This document shows, piece after piece, positions 22,665 to 33,290 of a stretch of 64,000 nucleotides of DNA. The stretch is taken from NCBI GenBank assembly GCA_904063045.1, contig CAJFCJ010000058.1, positions 1 to 64,000 of the forward strand. Direction: 5' to 3'. A program made the translations under genes and the position numbers. The notes under the pieces are model-generated. The model was not told where the DNA came from and did not search any database. It worked only from the letters and a program-made list of their open reading frames with translations. Source of the DNA: Dimorphilus gyrociliatus (taxonomy: Eukaryota; Annelida; Polychaeta; Dinophilidae). Every line of letters starts with the position of its first letter. The stretch's first letter is position 1.

Positions 22665-23715
22665 TGCACAGGAATTCTAACAAATTGAGGCTAGATTGTT
22701 CAAACCTTCCCAAAACACCAAAATTTACAGCCAAATGGGGAATAAGCAATAGTCCTGCCGGAAGTGCATCAAGTAAACTAATTGGTTTGGTATTTTCTCA
22801 AAATCTTTATTGTTGGCGATAAATCTGTCAATATTAATAATTTTGCATATTTGAATAAACTCTTCATAGCGTCGTAAACAATTGAATCATTATTCAAAAA
22901 AATCATCAGTTTTTAACTCGTAACATCAAACTTCATCAATTGACAAATAAATTTCCATTTGAAGTTGTGTATCTCACTTCTCCGTTTGAAAATTGATCGT
23001 ATTTAAAAATGTTTCTAACGTGTGAAAATCCCCTTAGTATAGGCCGGAAGTTGGATATTTTCTCCTCCACTCAAATAGTTATGATATACTATATAATTCA
23101 AACACGAACTATTTATGATGAAGAAGCGTTTTATCTTATCATCAAGATATCCTTATCAATTCATAAATACTCAATGAGACAAAAGTCTACTTTATTCGAC
23201 TGTTAGGAATTTCGTGTCTTGTCCCCACTTGTGATAGTTCCGGAGTTGCTATCTAATTTGTGCTTAGGAAGCTCTCATCTGAGGGTTGTGGGAAAGGAAA
23301 AAGGTTAGGCAGAAACACGAGCTGGGTTATTGGACATTTTCTGTCGCATCTCAGTAGTAACTACTATTATATAAACAACATCTTATTATATCTTACAATA
23401 GATTGTCTTTAGCGCCATCTTGTGTCTGAAAATTTAACTATTCTTCAAAAATACATATTGTAGATTATCATAGTCATATTATTCTTATCAGTGGAAACAT
23501 AATATGATTGAATAGTCTTAACTTAAAACTCAATTAATGATTATCTAGTGAAATTTGTATTAAGGAATTTTCTCTACTAGTATGGTATGTAGAGGGCGTT
23601 GCTGTTAATCATAAGTAAGAAGATTTCATCAACAAAACATCTCACCGCATTCAAAAATTAATCACATGATCAACTGATATGATATTTATTCTAAAACTAA
23701 AGAGATATTAACATC
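22665..23715. other. Intergenic with a worn MITE copy
   Basis: At ~23218-23350 there is a diverged TTAGGG-core element. It has GTGCTTAGGAAGCTCTCATC, GAGGGTTGTGGGAAAGG, AAAAGGTTAGGCAGAAACAC and the end TTGGACATTTTCTGTCGCAT. The TTAGGG pair itself is lost. No gene is seen. Confidence 0.5.
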
Positions 23716-25326
23716 TCACAAAACATCGAACATTTCGTATATAACCGATACGGAATTCGAAAGTCCGCTGCAAATGTGCAAATCATTTTCAATTTTATCA
23801 TTAAATGACAAATCAATTGTTTCTAGTTTGTCAAATTTCATCAAAATAGTTTTAATTTTTTTCCAATTTTTTTCAGTTAAATTACAATTCGAAATTAAAA
23901 TTTTCTTTAAAGTTTTAGATGATTTTTCCAAAGATTTAATTACAGCTGACAAACCTTTTCCCATCCCAGTATTATATGAAAGGTCAATTATTTCAAGATT
24001 AGAACATGACCCCAAAAAAGTCTCCAAAGAGGGGCAGGCAGTTTTAGCTATATTACAATTGGATAGATTAATTTCCTTCAAAGTTGTCGCTGAGCTGGAA
24101 AAACCATTCAAAAAACTAAATAATCCGTTTGCAATATTTTTATTTTTCTTTAAATTTATTACTTCAAGATTACCGAATTTTATGGTTTGAATTTCAAAAA
24201 ATTCCCAATTTTTCCATTTCAAACCACAGTTAGAAAAATTCAAATCCCTTAGCGTATCTGATGCTTTTTCCAGTCCATTGCAGATTCTTTGAATTCCATT
24301 ACCTAGTCTATTATTATTAGATATGTCAAATAATTCAATATGGCAACATTTGTGTAATAATTTTTCAATAGGTTTACAGAGTTTCTCCGTTAAATCACAA
24401 TTTGAAAAATTAACTTCTTTCAGCGGGTATGATGATTGTTCAAGTTGTTGACAAACAATTGACCAATCACCTTTCTTCAAAATATTATATGATAAATCAA
24501 TTTTCTCCATATTTGTTCTCTTTCGTAGAAATGTAATAATATAGCTTGGATCACCTGTATCTTTAGTGTTATTTGTGAAAGGTTTCAAAGTCAACGATTG
24601 TTCATTGTTAGTATGGTTTGCATAATCTATTTCTTGTAGTTGATAGTCAACTTTGGGATTTTGAAGTATGGTTAGCTGTAGTTTGTTTTTCGAAAAATTT
24701 TCTAAATATTCCAATAAATTCTGCTGTTTGGTGTTATCTTTTAAAAGATTCATTAAAGAATCCTTTCTCTGCTTGCTTAAATTTTCAGAAACTTGTCTAA
24801 TCATTTGGAAATCATTTTGAATTTTCAACAAATAACCTTTTTCAGTTCCTTCAATTTCACTTAAAAGTTCTTTTTGATTATTCTCTTCAATTTTTAAATA
24901 AGAAATTATCAATTCCTTGTTTTTCAATTGTTTTTTCATAGTTGAAATTTGACATTGCGAATGATCTTCGTCAAAGCATATATTGCATAGATTTTCAATA
25001 TTGTGACTTGCACAAAACAATGTAGAAAGTTGTTTATGTTTTTCACAAAATTTTCCATCCAAAGGTAATCTATTAAGAGATTTGGAGAGATAATTTTTAG
25101 GTAATTTTACTACACTCTCCTTGGATACTGCATGAAATACTTTGCAATTAGGACATGTTAATCCTATTCTAGAAATTAATTTTATATTATAGTTTAGTTT
25201 CAGCAAACACTGCAGGCAGAATGTATGTTGACAAGGAAGTACTCTATGGTCTTTATCTACCCAAGAATCCGAGCACAAGGAACATTTAAGACTTTGTTCG
25301 TCAATAAAATATCCACCAGTAGCCAT
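23716..25326 (-). CDS. TRIM-type RING/B-box/coiled-coil protein with C-terminal LRRs
   Basis: A single exon. I choose the start MATGGYF (25326; 536 aa) over an ATG 12 codons upstream, because the RING then begins at residue 15. RING: C15, C18 (CSLC), C32, H34, C37, C40 (PCQHTFCLQC), C58, C61 (CPNC). B-box about 90-130 (FCEKHKQLSTLFCASHN, CNICFDEDHSQC). Coiled coil about 130-210 (Glu/Lys/Gln-rich). From ~260 to the end are ribonuclease-inhibitor/NLR-type LRRs of alternating form, e.g. LKEVNFSNCDLTEKLCKPIE and LEIIDLSYNTGMGKGLSAV. RBCC proteins are normally ubiquitin E3 ligases whose C-terminal domain picks the target. NHL or SPRY is usual; LRRs of this kind are unusual. By inference it ubiquitinates ligands or partners bound by the LRRs. 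Confidence 0.9.
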   Translation of the reverse strand: MATGGYFIDEQSLKCSLCSDSWVDKDHRVLPCQHTFCLQCLLKLNYNIKLISRIGLTCPNCKVFHAVSKESVVKLPKNYLSKSLNRLPLDGKFCEKHKQLSTLFCASHNIENLCNICFDEDHSQCQISTMKKQLKNKELIISYLKIEENNQKELLSEIEGTEKGYLLKIQNDFQMIRQVSENLSKQRKDSLMNLLKDNTKQQNLLEYLENFSKNKLQLTILQNPKVDYQLQEIDYANHTNNEQSLTLKPFTNNTKDTGDPSYIITFLRKRTNMEKIDLSYNILKKGDWSIVCQQLEQSSYPLKEVNFSNCDLTEKLCKPIEKLLHKCCHIELFDISNNNRLGNGIQRICNGLEKASDTLRDLNFSNCGLKWKNWEFFEIQTIKFGNLEVINLKKNKNIANGLFSFLNGFSSSATTLKEINLSNCNIAKTACPSLETFLGSCSNLEIIDLSYNTGMGKGLSAVIKSLEKSSKTLKKILISNCNLTEKNWKKIKTILMKFDKLETIDLSFNDKIENDLHICSGLSNSVSVIYEMFDVL

Positions 25327-25846
25327 TTTGTCTTTAGTGAAGCTGATATAATAAAATATCAATATTAATAAATATTTGATAAAATGTTGTAGGCAAGATG
25401 ATAAGTATTGAATATTTACTACCGCCTCCTAGTATTGAAAACCTTTCATCCAACTAAAATAAAACTAAAGATAACACAATAGAAAGATCAGTAAGGAATT
25501 GAGTCAGATATTCAAAAGAGATTCTGTTCAATTTCGATTATCTTTGTATTTGCAAACAGATGTCTAGTTTCTTTTTACAGTTTGTTTGACGCCTATCTCA
25601 AATGAATGTAAAAATATTGACACATTTTTTTAAAATCATTTTAAAAATTTACGCCTTTTTAATTGTTTCGCTGAAAACCATATTTTTGGAGTATGTAAAG
25701 TATAGATTTTTTACAATGTCAATTATACAGGCCAAGTAATTGAAAATTTGAAAGAAATTTCCACCATAAACATCCTTTGAGAAGCAAGTATTGTCAAGGC
25801 AAAGAAAATGGTATTTGTCCTGATTGTTATAGAAATTAACGAATAC
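25327..25846. other. Intergenic, nothing recognised
   Basis: The 5' flank of the TRIM-LRR gene on the minus strand. No motif I can support. Confidence 0.35.
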
Positions 25847-26790
25847 GACAGAAGTCGCCCAGGGCAGAAGTCGCCCAGGACAGAAGTCGCCCAGACATTG
25901 ATAGAAGTCGCCCAGAGCTGTGACAGAAGTCGCCCAGAAGTGTGATAGAAGTCACCCAGGACTATGACAGAAGTCGCCCAGAAGTGTACTAGAAGTTTAC
26001 AGTATGCTTAATAAAATGCAAAATATATGAAAATAATTTATGAAGTAGTTTGTATTTATTATTTGTAATCTCTGAGTGATAATGAAAGAAATTGTTTTAC
26101 CAGTTTTTTTTGTAGAGTAATGTTTTACCACTTGATTTGTTGTGAAAATTGAATTGTTAGCTATTCGAATTAAGTGATTTTCTGCATTGTAATCCTTCAA
26201 AAGTAACAATTGTTTTGATAAAAATATTAGTCTCTTTAAAATCATGTATATATCTTACAATTTTTTTTTAATTCTCATGATCTTTGACATAACAGGTATT
26301 TGAAAGAAATTTATCAACATGGCAAAATTCTGCTTTGAATGTAGAAACAAATTTAATAAATTAAATGAAATGCATAAGATTTTTAGTTTAAAACTCAATA
26401 CTGTACTTTGTATTGTGATTGTGGGAATTTTCTGCTGTACTGATCCAAATAGAACCTCAAGTTTGTGCACAAGTTTAAGCAAATAAATGATATTTATGTG
26501 AAACCTTCAACAGAATGCCAGTATTTTATTATTTAATTCATTCACTATTTAGTTATTATTAAATGATGCATTCTATATTTATTAATACTTATTATATATT
26601 TCAATTGTCAGAAATCAATAGAAACAAAGAACAAACACATTATGTCTTCTACAGTTCTAGGCGACTTCTGTCATAGTCCTGGGCGACTTCTATCACAGTT
26701 CTGGGCGACTTCTGTCACAGCTCTGGGCGACTTCTATCAATTTCTGGGCGACTTCTGTCCTGGGCGACTTCTGCCCTGGGCGACTTCTGT
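25847..26790. mobile_element. Non-autonomous MULE-like element with iterated terminal inverted repeats
   Basis: A 944-bp unit. The left end (25847-~25986) holds seven copies of GACAGAAGTCGCCCAG (first three at 16-base spacing, later ones ~22). The right end (~26658-26790) holds seven copies in inverse orientation with mirrored spacing, so the ends pair over about 130 bases. The interior (25990-26650) has two short minus-strand open stretches (25997-26245, 26255-26482) with no recognisable protein. The same architecture bounds the coding MULE at 9.8-12.4 kb, so I infer mobilisation in trans by a MULE transposase. The flanking 8-10 bases do not form a clear target-site duplication. Confidence 0.78.
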
Positions 26791-26995
26791 TGTTCCCGAA
26801 ATGAACACATATTTTGGGTTTTTGTTAGTAATTTCTTTTTTAAATTAAACAAAATACACACTTAAGTTCCTTTCATCTGCACATCGGATTATACCAGTTT
26901 TCATCACAAATGAAAGTGTTGAAGGACTGTTACTGCAAAAAAATGAAAATAGAATTTAGATAATGAGAAAAAACTCATTTCTTATGGATGTATTA

Positions 26996-27420
26996 ACTAT
27001 TTAAGATAAAATTTACTAATTGGAACAACATGACAGTTATTTATATTTTCACTTCCGTTGCAAACAATCTCTTCTCCTTTTATTAAACGTACATTATTAT
27101 CCTTGAATAATTGAAATTCGGCTCTCAGCGAATAATCCAAATGACCACCCAAATGCCAAAATATTTACAAAGTAAAACTGGAATGCCATGTTCCATGCCA
27201 GCTAGAGCTATATTTCTCAATCCCTTCTCCATGAATACTTGAGGATATCCTGAAATTTCCATTTTTGACAAACTATCCTTTCTATCATAGTAATTTTCGG
27301 TTTCTGTGAATAGTCTAAACTGGTTATCTAGTTTCTCTTTAAAATTTAACTTTTTTTTGCAACCTATATATAAAAACCGGAAGTCTTTTTTTATCAGTTT
27401 ACATCCTAGTATGCTAGTAC
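26996..27420 (-). pseudogene. SRCR-like coding remnant with a frameshift
   Basis: Minus-strand reading from ~27410: FRFLYIGCKKKLNFKE, KMEISGYPQVFMEKGLRN, IPVLLCKYFG. The frame then shifts by one base near 27150 and continues HLDYSLRAEFQLFKDNN and EEIVCNGSENINNC. The pattern (LLC-x-FG ... C-x-G-[ST]E-x2-L/I-x2-C) is that of an SRCR domain half. A related pattern (ISCNGSKSSLNEC) is in the gene at 39.3-39.6 kb. The region is probably a dead relative of that gene, unless the shift is a sequencing error or an unrecognised intron. Confidence 0.45.
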
Positions 27421-27489
27421 CCGACCCCTTGCATGAGGTTAAAGTAAAACCCTAGATAAAAAATATGCAATGTATAGTTGGTTAGTCTT

Positions 27490-27780
27490 TCAAATAGAAC
27501 ACTTATATTCATACATAAAATAGTTGATTGCAGATTATCGGTTATTGATTTACTATCCCAAAGCAAGAAAATAAAAAAAATTTCTATAATTGATATTGAT
27601 CATTTTGCCAGATATTTCCACATGAAACGTGGAAAAATACGTCTAAAAACTGTAGAATAATAAGAACTATTTGAAATAATTTGTGTTATAAATAGATTCG
27701 GAGTGTTTGTTTCTATCAACTGTATAAAAAACTTAAAAATCCCCTATTATCGTTCAAATCCATCCAACTCTTACAAGTCT
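27490..27780 (+). repeat. Old segmental duplication, left copy
   Basis: Similar to 32110-32590 in the same orientation. Shared blocks are TTATTGATTTACTATCC, GATATTTCCACATGAAACGT against GATTTTTCCAAATGAAAAAT, AAATATGTCTAAAAACTG-type sequence, and CAAATCCATCCAACTCTTAC. The left copy has an open stretch (27478-27660) ending HFARYFHMKRGKIRLKTVE, which is broken in the right copy. Confidence 0.55.
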
Positions 27781-28030
27781 TACTTTTGAAAAATGTAATA
27801 AAGACTCTGTCTAATTAATCAAGTAAATGGCAGAGGGAAAATTTAATTGATTCAACAAATGGATTGCACTTTGTAAAACATCTTATTTATCCTCCTAATG
27901 AAACATTATACAGAATATATTTATTATTTTTAAATTATTAATCAACAATAAAATCAAAATATGATATAAAAAAGAGGATAATTTAATTAGTTTTCAATAT
28001 TTTTGGTGTGAAGATAATAATTTTTTAAAT

Positions 28031-28825
28031 ATGAATAAAGTTTTAATTATTCTACTTATACTGAAACAAATTCAAGTTTTTGAGGCAAAAGGTTTTTTTA
28101 GCTAAAGAAATATTTTTTTTTCAATATCAGTTTTTTATTAGCCTGTTTTTTCAGGTTGTGAATATGAATTATTGGCTAATAAATCTTTAATCACGTCTGA
28201 ATTTACTAAATATTTCATTGTATATATGAAATTTGATTTGCAAGAATGTATTAGAGCTTGTAATCACGTGACAAATTGCAAGTAAATAAACAGTTTTGTT
28301 TTAAAATAAAATTATTAAAATTACCCTTCTCCGAATTAAAAAGGTCAATTCTAATTTCAAAATTTAATGATCATTGCCAATTATTGAATTCAGTACTACA
28401 AAACAAATCAACTGAACTTAATAATTTTAAAGATATTTATACAAGGAATAACAATTGCGGTATGACCTACTTTCAAAAAACATAAGATATTTATAATAAA
28501 TACTTTGTTTCTTTTCAGAATGTTTTTATAAAAAAATAGCATCAAAAAGATTGATTGGTCATGATATCAATCAAAAAACTAATTCAACAGTTGAAGATTG
28601 TTTGAACTCTTGTGATGAAAACAATTATTGCAAGTACTACACCTTACATGTTTATAAGATTATTGCTTTCATCTTATAATAATATTCTTATTTAGAGCAG
28701 TAGAATACAATAATTTTTTTAAAATTTGCAAATTGAAGAGTGAATCGAGATTTTCCAAACCGGACAATTTTCAAACATTGCTACAGTCTGACTATTATGA
28801 TAAGAAAGATAATTGCTGTAAGTAA
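28031..28825 (+). CDS. Secreted two-PAN/apple-domain protein
   Basis: Five exons: 28031-28091, 28155-28281, 28344-28459, 28519-28633, 28696-28825. All introns are GT...AG of 59-63 bp, all phases agree, and the product is 182 aa. Exon 1 is a signal peptide (MNKVLIILLILKQIQVFEAK). Exons 2-3 form PAN 1 (FDLQECIRACNHVTNCK, with the intron splitting the Lys codon after Cys). Exons 4-5 form PAN 2 (STVEDCLNSCDENNYCK). Exon 1 is 61 nt and exons 1-3 total 304 nt, exactly as in the PAN-trefoil gene at 1.7 kb, so the two share an ancestral signal-peptide plus PAN cassette. The frame ends NCCK and stop. The donor-like GTAAGTAAG at the same place leaves open a further exon. Function unknown. Confidence 0.78.
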
Positions 28826-29580
28826 GAATTTTCTCTTTCTTTCCCTCTTGCTTTACATATCATTAATATCATTTTAAAGATTCTTAGCAACATAAATAAT
28901 TTAGCCTATATTTTAAATGAATATTGATAGTTAAAGTAAGAAAAATTGATTGTATAAATAAAAAAGTAGAAACAGAAAGGAATATCTAAGAATTTTGTTT
29001 AATTAGCTCTTTCACAGAATGGATCTTGAGATTGAGAATTTTGATTTTTTAATTCCAGTAATAGACTGTTCCTAGACCAATAAAGAGAAAAATATATAAT
29101 CTCTTATTATCAATACTAATTGTTAGTTGTTTGGCAAGCAGGAATATTTTTAATGAAATCAGTCTACCCAATAATGGTTATAACAACAAAAGTTTTTGAT
29201 GACACAAATATCAAGTAAAACTTAAAACCTGGCTTAGAATAAACTGTTGTCAATGGTGAAGTGAATGAGGGTGATAATGTTGGAACTGTTACAAAAATTC
29301 AATATCCCAATTCACCTGATAATTTGATATACAAATTATAATTCTTTTGTGTAGAGGTTAGACAGCACCAGAGTTGAATAGCAAAGTTTTTCATAATACT
29401 GATCACTCTCATTTTTTAAGATATCTTTCAGATGAGCCAAATAGTCCTAATGCATAGTCACAAAGTCTCGCAACCATGAATAGTGCAAATGAATGTCCCC
29501 AAGGTAGACTAAAACTTCTTATCTTTGTATAATTAATTGTGTTTTAATCATACATTTTAAAAAATATTAAATTCAAATGG
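28826..29580. other. Intergenic or decayed coding sequence
   Basis: Short open fragments (e.g. VNEGDNVGTVTKIQYPNSP near 29270) are interrupted by stops. They may be the lost 5' part of the ITIH-like remnant that follows. Confidence 0.3.
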
Positions 29581-30052
29581 AGTTGGTGACCCACAGTTTG
29601 GGCAAAGAGTTTTCAATACAAGATCAAAAGAACTTGTAGATATTTGCTATTATATTACTGGAAAGAGTGGCCATCTAATTTCCATTCTACACGGCAACTC
29701 CACTATGACTACTGTCAAAGAAGTTCTTAAAGATGATCACTATATGCATCAAATTATTATTAAAAACAAAGATTACTCAATTCTGATTGATCGATCATCC
29801 ATTTTGATCAACAATAAAAAATTTAATTGGATTGATTTGGCAGAATATAAATTTGAATATTGGCAGATTAAAACGTCAATAAAGACAATTGTTGTTGACA
29901 GTTTCTATCAACAATACAAGTTAACCAGAACCATAACCATAATTGTGTTTATTAGAAGCTGTTACAATTCTTTTTTCAAGGTCATGTCTATTGTTGTAAA
30001 ATATAATTCAAGGTTTGCTCAAAAAACAAGACTTCTTTTTGGAACTCTCTAA
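29581..30052 (+). pseudogene. ITIH C-terminal-domain-like fragment, copy 1
   Basis: Reads GVGDPQFGQRVFNTRSKEL, ICYYITGKSGHLISILHG and then HQIIIKNKDYSILIDRSSI and NNKKFNWIDLAEYKFEYW. The order (GDPxF, CYxIxGxxG, then alternating beta strands) resembles the C-terminal domain of inter-alpha-trypsin-inhibitor heavy chains. No start codon or convincing acceptor precedes GVGDPQF. A second, stop-ridden copy is at 33291-33720. I treat it as a partial gene left by duplication; it could be a 3' exon of a longer gene whose 5' exons I cannot see. Confidence 0.42.
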
Positions 30053-30184
30053 AAAATAGACATTTTAAGATTGTAAGAAAGAATTGAATTATACAAAAAA
30101 AGATGCCACCAAAACATTTAAAGAAAGAAAAAAGCGATAGATAAATATCAGGAACTACTCACTCAAACTTTAAACTTTTAAATT

Positions 30185-30318
30185 ATTGGTAATAGTAATT
30201 GTTAATATGTAGAAACTAATATCCTTTACAAAAAATTATCAAATAATTGTTTTTCTTTTATAAAATTCAGTTTTTGTAAGTATACCTCGAAAAAAGGGTT
30301 TAGTTAAAAGGGATTAAG
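30185..30318 (+). repeat. Dispersed ~135-bp repeat, copy B
   Basis: Direct match to 12975-13110 (AATATGTAGAAACTAATATC, TATACCTCGAAAAAAGG). No transposase is seen beside it, so it is probably a solo 3' fragment of the same Tc1-like family. Confidence 0.65.
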
Positions 30319-31700
30319 TGAAAAGAATAAACATTAGAAATGATTAACTCATGGGTAGAATAAAGATTATACTCGAAAACTTTGGTTTTGGTTCAATTAA
30401 TTGAAAAAAAACTATTGAATACACAGCTCATCTATTATTCATTCCTTTTATTACTGAAATAACGTTAAGCAAATATATAAGTTTTGCTTTTAGCATATAG
30501 ATTTGTTTCATTGACCACCATTTTATTGTTGAAACTCTTCGACAGACAAGTTTTTTCCTTTCTTTTGGTGTATCAAAATGAAATGTTATTCTCTCTATAT
30601 ACTCTCAATGACTTATACTCAAATATTTTACTTTTGACAAACAATTATTATTAATAATTTGTGGTATTTAAAAACAGCATTATGATGACCTCTGTCTATT
30701 TTTGTGTGTTGGAACCAATCCAACATTTACCAAAAATTGTTACATCTTATGCAATTTTCTGACCTACTGACAACAGTTTTCCTTAACAAAGCAAAGTCAA
30801 CAAATATGGAACCATATTTGAACTTTCCTTTTATCCATAATCATACATTTGTTTTGTGTAGATATTTTTATCTGTGAACTGTCAACTTTTGGAAAAGTAT
30901 ATAAAGCCTATGAATTGATCAGTAGGCAGTTCAGTTTTCTAACAGCTAACTTTGTGTTAAAACTTGCTTGTTTAGAACTAGAAACTCATTTACTCAATAA
31001 ATACTCTTTTAACGAAATACTGGTGTTTTGTTGGTAAATTTCTTGTAAAGTTTCATTTGTTGAGACAACTTGTGGATAAACTTGAAAGGTTCTATTTGGA
31101 CCAGTACTTTGATACATTGGTAAATGATTGGTGAGGACGAATTCGAATTTGATAAGCTCGAGATTCCTACAATTACAATAGAACAAAGTACATTGTTCAA
31201 AACAGCTGTTGATAGTCAATCAATCTCTTGACAAGGTGACACGGATTTGAATTCCTCTAAAGGTCATCTACATCACAGTTCGGTGCTGAGCAATGTCAAG
31301 CACTCAGATATGGGAGAAAGAAATAAAATAAAATGGAATATTTCAGTAGTAAATAAAGTCATTGAGTTTAAATAAATTTGATGATGTATCGGATTGACAA
31401 GTCTTAAAATAGATGACACATAACAAGCTCGTCCTTGAGTCAACACTTCTATACATGCTAAAGTCTGTTATTCATGAAAATTGAAAGAAAAACATGTTAG
31501 GTTCACTCTGACTTAATGATATTAACATATTTATATATTTGAATACACTAACTGCTATTCAAGTTTCGTTGACGAAAATCAATAACCTTTTACATTCCAA
31601 TTCCCTTAACTTTATATGCTTTGTCTTTATATTTCAATTATTCATTTATATTGAAAATATTTTTTAGTATAAAAGACTTTTGATGGAAAATATATCTATA
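30319..31700. other. Intergenic, possible solo LTR
   Basis: Around 30895-31040, TATATAAAGCCTATGAATTG is followed ~100 bases later by CAATAAATACTC and GGTGTTTTGTTGGTAAA. This promoter/poly-A spacing could be an LTR. There is no second copy in the window and no target duplication, so it stays a suggestion. The small overlapping open stretches here (30849-31037 plus, 30986-31219 minus) carry no motif. Confidence 0.25.
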
Positions 31701-31707
31701 ATCTCCA

Positions 31708-32000
31708 TTGAGGATGACATTAAGAGCAACTGTTGCAGTATTTTGTTTATTAATATCACCATTTGAAATAGATACCAATCAAATCTATGTTGATAAATCA
31801 TGTAAAGAGAAACTAAAATTTGTTTTTAAAAAGAATTTCTATCAAACTTTTTTCAACTTTTTTTTTAGTATTTTCGTTGTTCTCAATAAAAACATTAATA
31901 ATCGTCACGTGATTGCAATAGAAAACTAATGCATGGACTGTTTACTCTGTTTATTCACTGCTGAGAATCTAGCTTGCAAAACTCTTATTTTGTTATTTGC
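31708..32000 (+). pseudogene. Remnant of a secreted PAN-type gene
   Basis: Begins with a signal-peptide-like MRMTLRATVAVFCLLISPFE, then IYVDKSCKEKL. The later piece CMDCLLCLFTAENLACK has the Cys spacing seen in the PAN exons at 1.9 and 28.2 kb, but it is in another frame and separated by stops. It lies inside the region duplicated from ~27.5-30 kb, so it may be the dead counterpart of the gene at 28.0 kb. Confidence 0.3.
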
Positions 32001-32109
32001 ATCAAAACCTAATCTGAAAACAAAACATTTCAGAATTACCCCTGATATATGAAAGCCTAACGTCATCCCATTTAACTTACTAAATTTCTCTATAACATTG
32101 ATGTGCTAG

Positions 32110-32590
32110 GTGATTTCAGATTTTCTTTTATTGATTTACTATCCAAGTGCAAAATATTTAAAAGAATTTCTACGTTTCATACTGATAATTTTGCGAGATT
32201 TTTCCAAATGAAAAATGGAAAAATATATCTAAAAACTGCTAATTAATAAGAGATATTTGAATTATTTTAAATAATTTGTTTAATTAATAGATTCAGAGTG
32301 TTGTTTCTATCAAATGTATAGGCCTATTCCCCCCCAAAAAAAATTCACTAAAGTGTATACTCTCTCTGACTGCTGGCTTCTCTATACTGTATACTTAAGA
32401 ATTTTGCAGTTGAAAAATTATAATTAGATTTATGAATATTTTACTATATTTTCAAAAGCAAAGATGTTTTCTAGTCAACAACAGAAAAGAATATTTGCCT
32501 ACTTGTTGATGATTTTTTTTATCCATAGTATTTTCTGATCAAAAACTTAACAATTTACCAATTATCGCTCAAATCCATCCAACTCTTACA
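32110..32590 (+). repeat. Old segmental duplication, right copy
   Basis: Counterpart of 27490-27780. The order of the shared blocks is kept but there are indels and an insertion of ~200 bases before the CAAATCCATCCAACTCTTAC block. Confidence 0.5.
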
Positions 32591-32619
32591 GTCTTTGGGA
32601 GAATTGATTAAGCTTTTTA

Positions 32620-33290
32620 AACTCTGGGCGTCTTTTGCAACCTGGTAGATTTAAAACAAAAGATGTGCCTTAAATTCAACCTAATTGGCGACTTTATAAG
32701 GTTAGAATGGTTCCGTTTTGTCAAGGATTTGATGTACTAAGTTTCTGTCATTTAGGGAAGAATCGCTGTAAATGTATTCTAGACTACGAGCAAGGTTTAT
32801 AAAATTCTCTGGGTTGATTCTATTTTTGTCATTTTACGATACTCAAAATAGAACGTTTCATCTGCCATCCATTGCTTTAGTATTTGGCATATTTCGCTGT
32901 TGTCGATTTTAGCTTCGGATAATGTGATGAAGAGATTCTTGTGAAAGTCACATTGGCACCATTAAACTTTTTAGACAGGGATTATCTTTTGTATCTTACA
33001 TTATCGATTTTTTAATTCAGATATTGGTAATATTATCTCGTTATCTCATCCATCATCTCTGTCATTGTATCATGGTATTCTGTCTGCTCATCTTTCCTGA
33101 TGAGTTCAAAAATTTTGAATGTTCGAAATTTCGCCATCTTGTTCTTCGACCATTGGAAAATGTTCCATTTCTGAAATTTGGTCAAAAAACGACGGATTGC
33201 ATTTCTTGTCAGAAGAGTTTGTTTGGGATGAACTCATCATTTCAATGAGACACACCACCTTATCATTCAATTCTTTGAACTTTTTCAACT
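32620..33290 (-). pseudogene. Stop-ridden coding remnant, unidentified
   Basis: The minus strand reads MKKFKELNDKVVCLIEMMSS and FFDQISEMEHFPMVEEQDGE in one frame (33106-33288). Further on it reads ITLSEAKIDNSEICQIL and KQWMADETF in others. The sequence looks once-coding, perhaps a transposon-carried gene, but I cannot name it. Confidence 0.3.

Noticed and set aside
23774-24190. 138-codon plus-strand open frame opposite the TRIM-LRR gene
   Set aside because: It is the antisense of regular LRR repeats; the minus strand has the conserved motifs.
25847-25986. Regularly spaced 16-base repeats that resemble a CRISPR array
   Set aside because: The spacers are 0-8 bases, the array has an inverted partner 0.8 kb away, and the DNA is clearly animal. 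It is a transposon end.
30895-31040. Full LTR retrotransposon at 30.7-31.2 kb
   Set aside because: No second LTR, no coding region and no target duplication were found; kept only as a possible solo LTR in the region note.
30849-31219. Overlapping open stretches on both strands as genes
   Set aside because: No motif, no signal peptide, no conserved start; they fall in a possible solo LTR.
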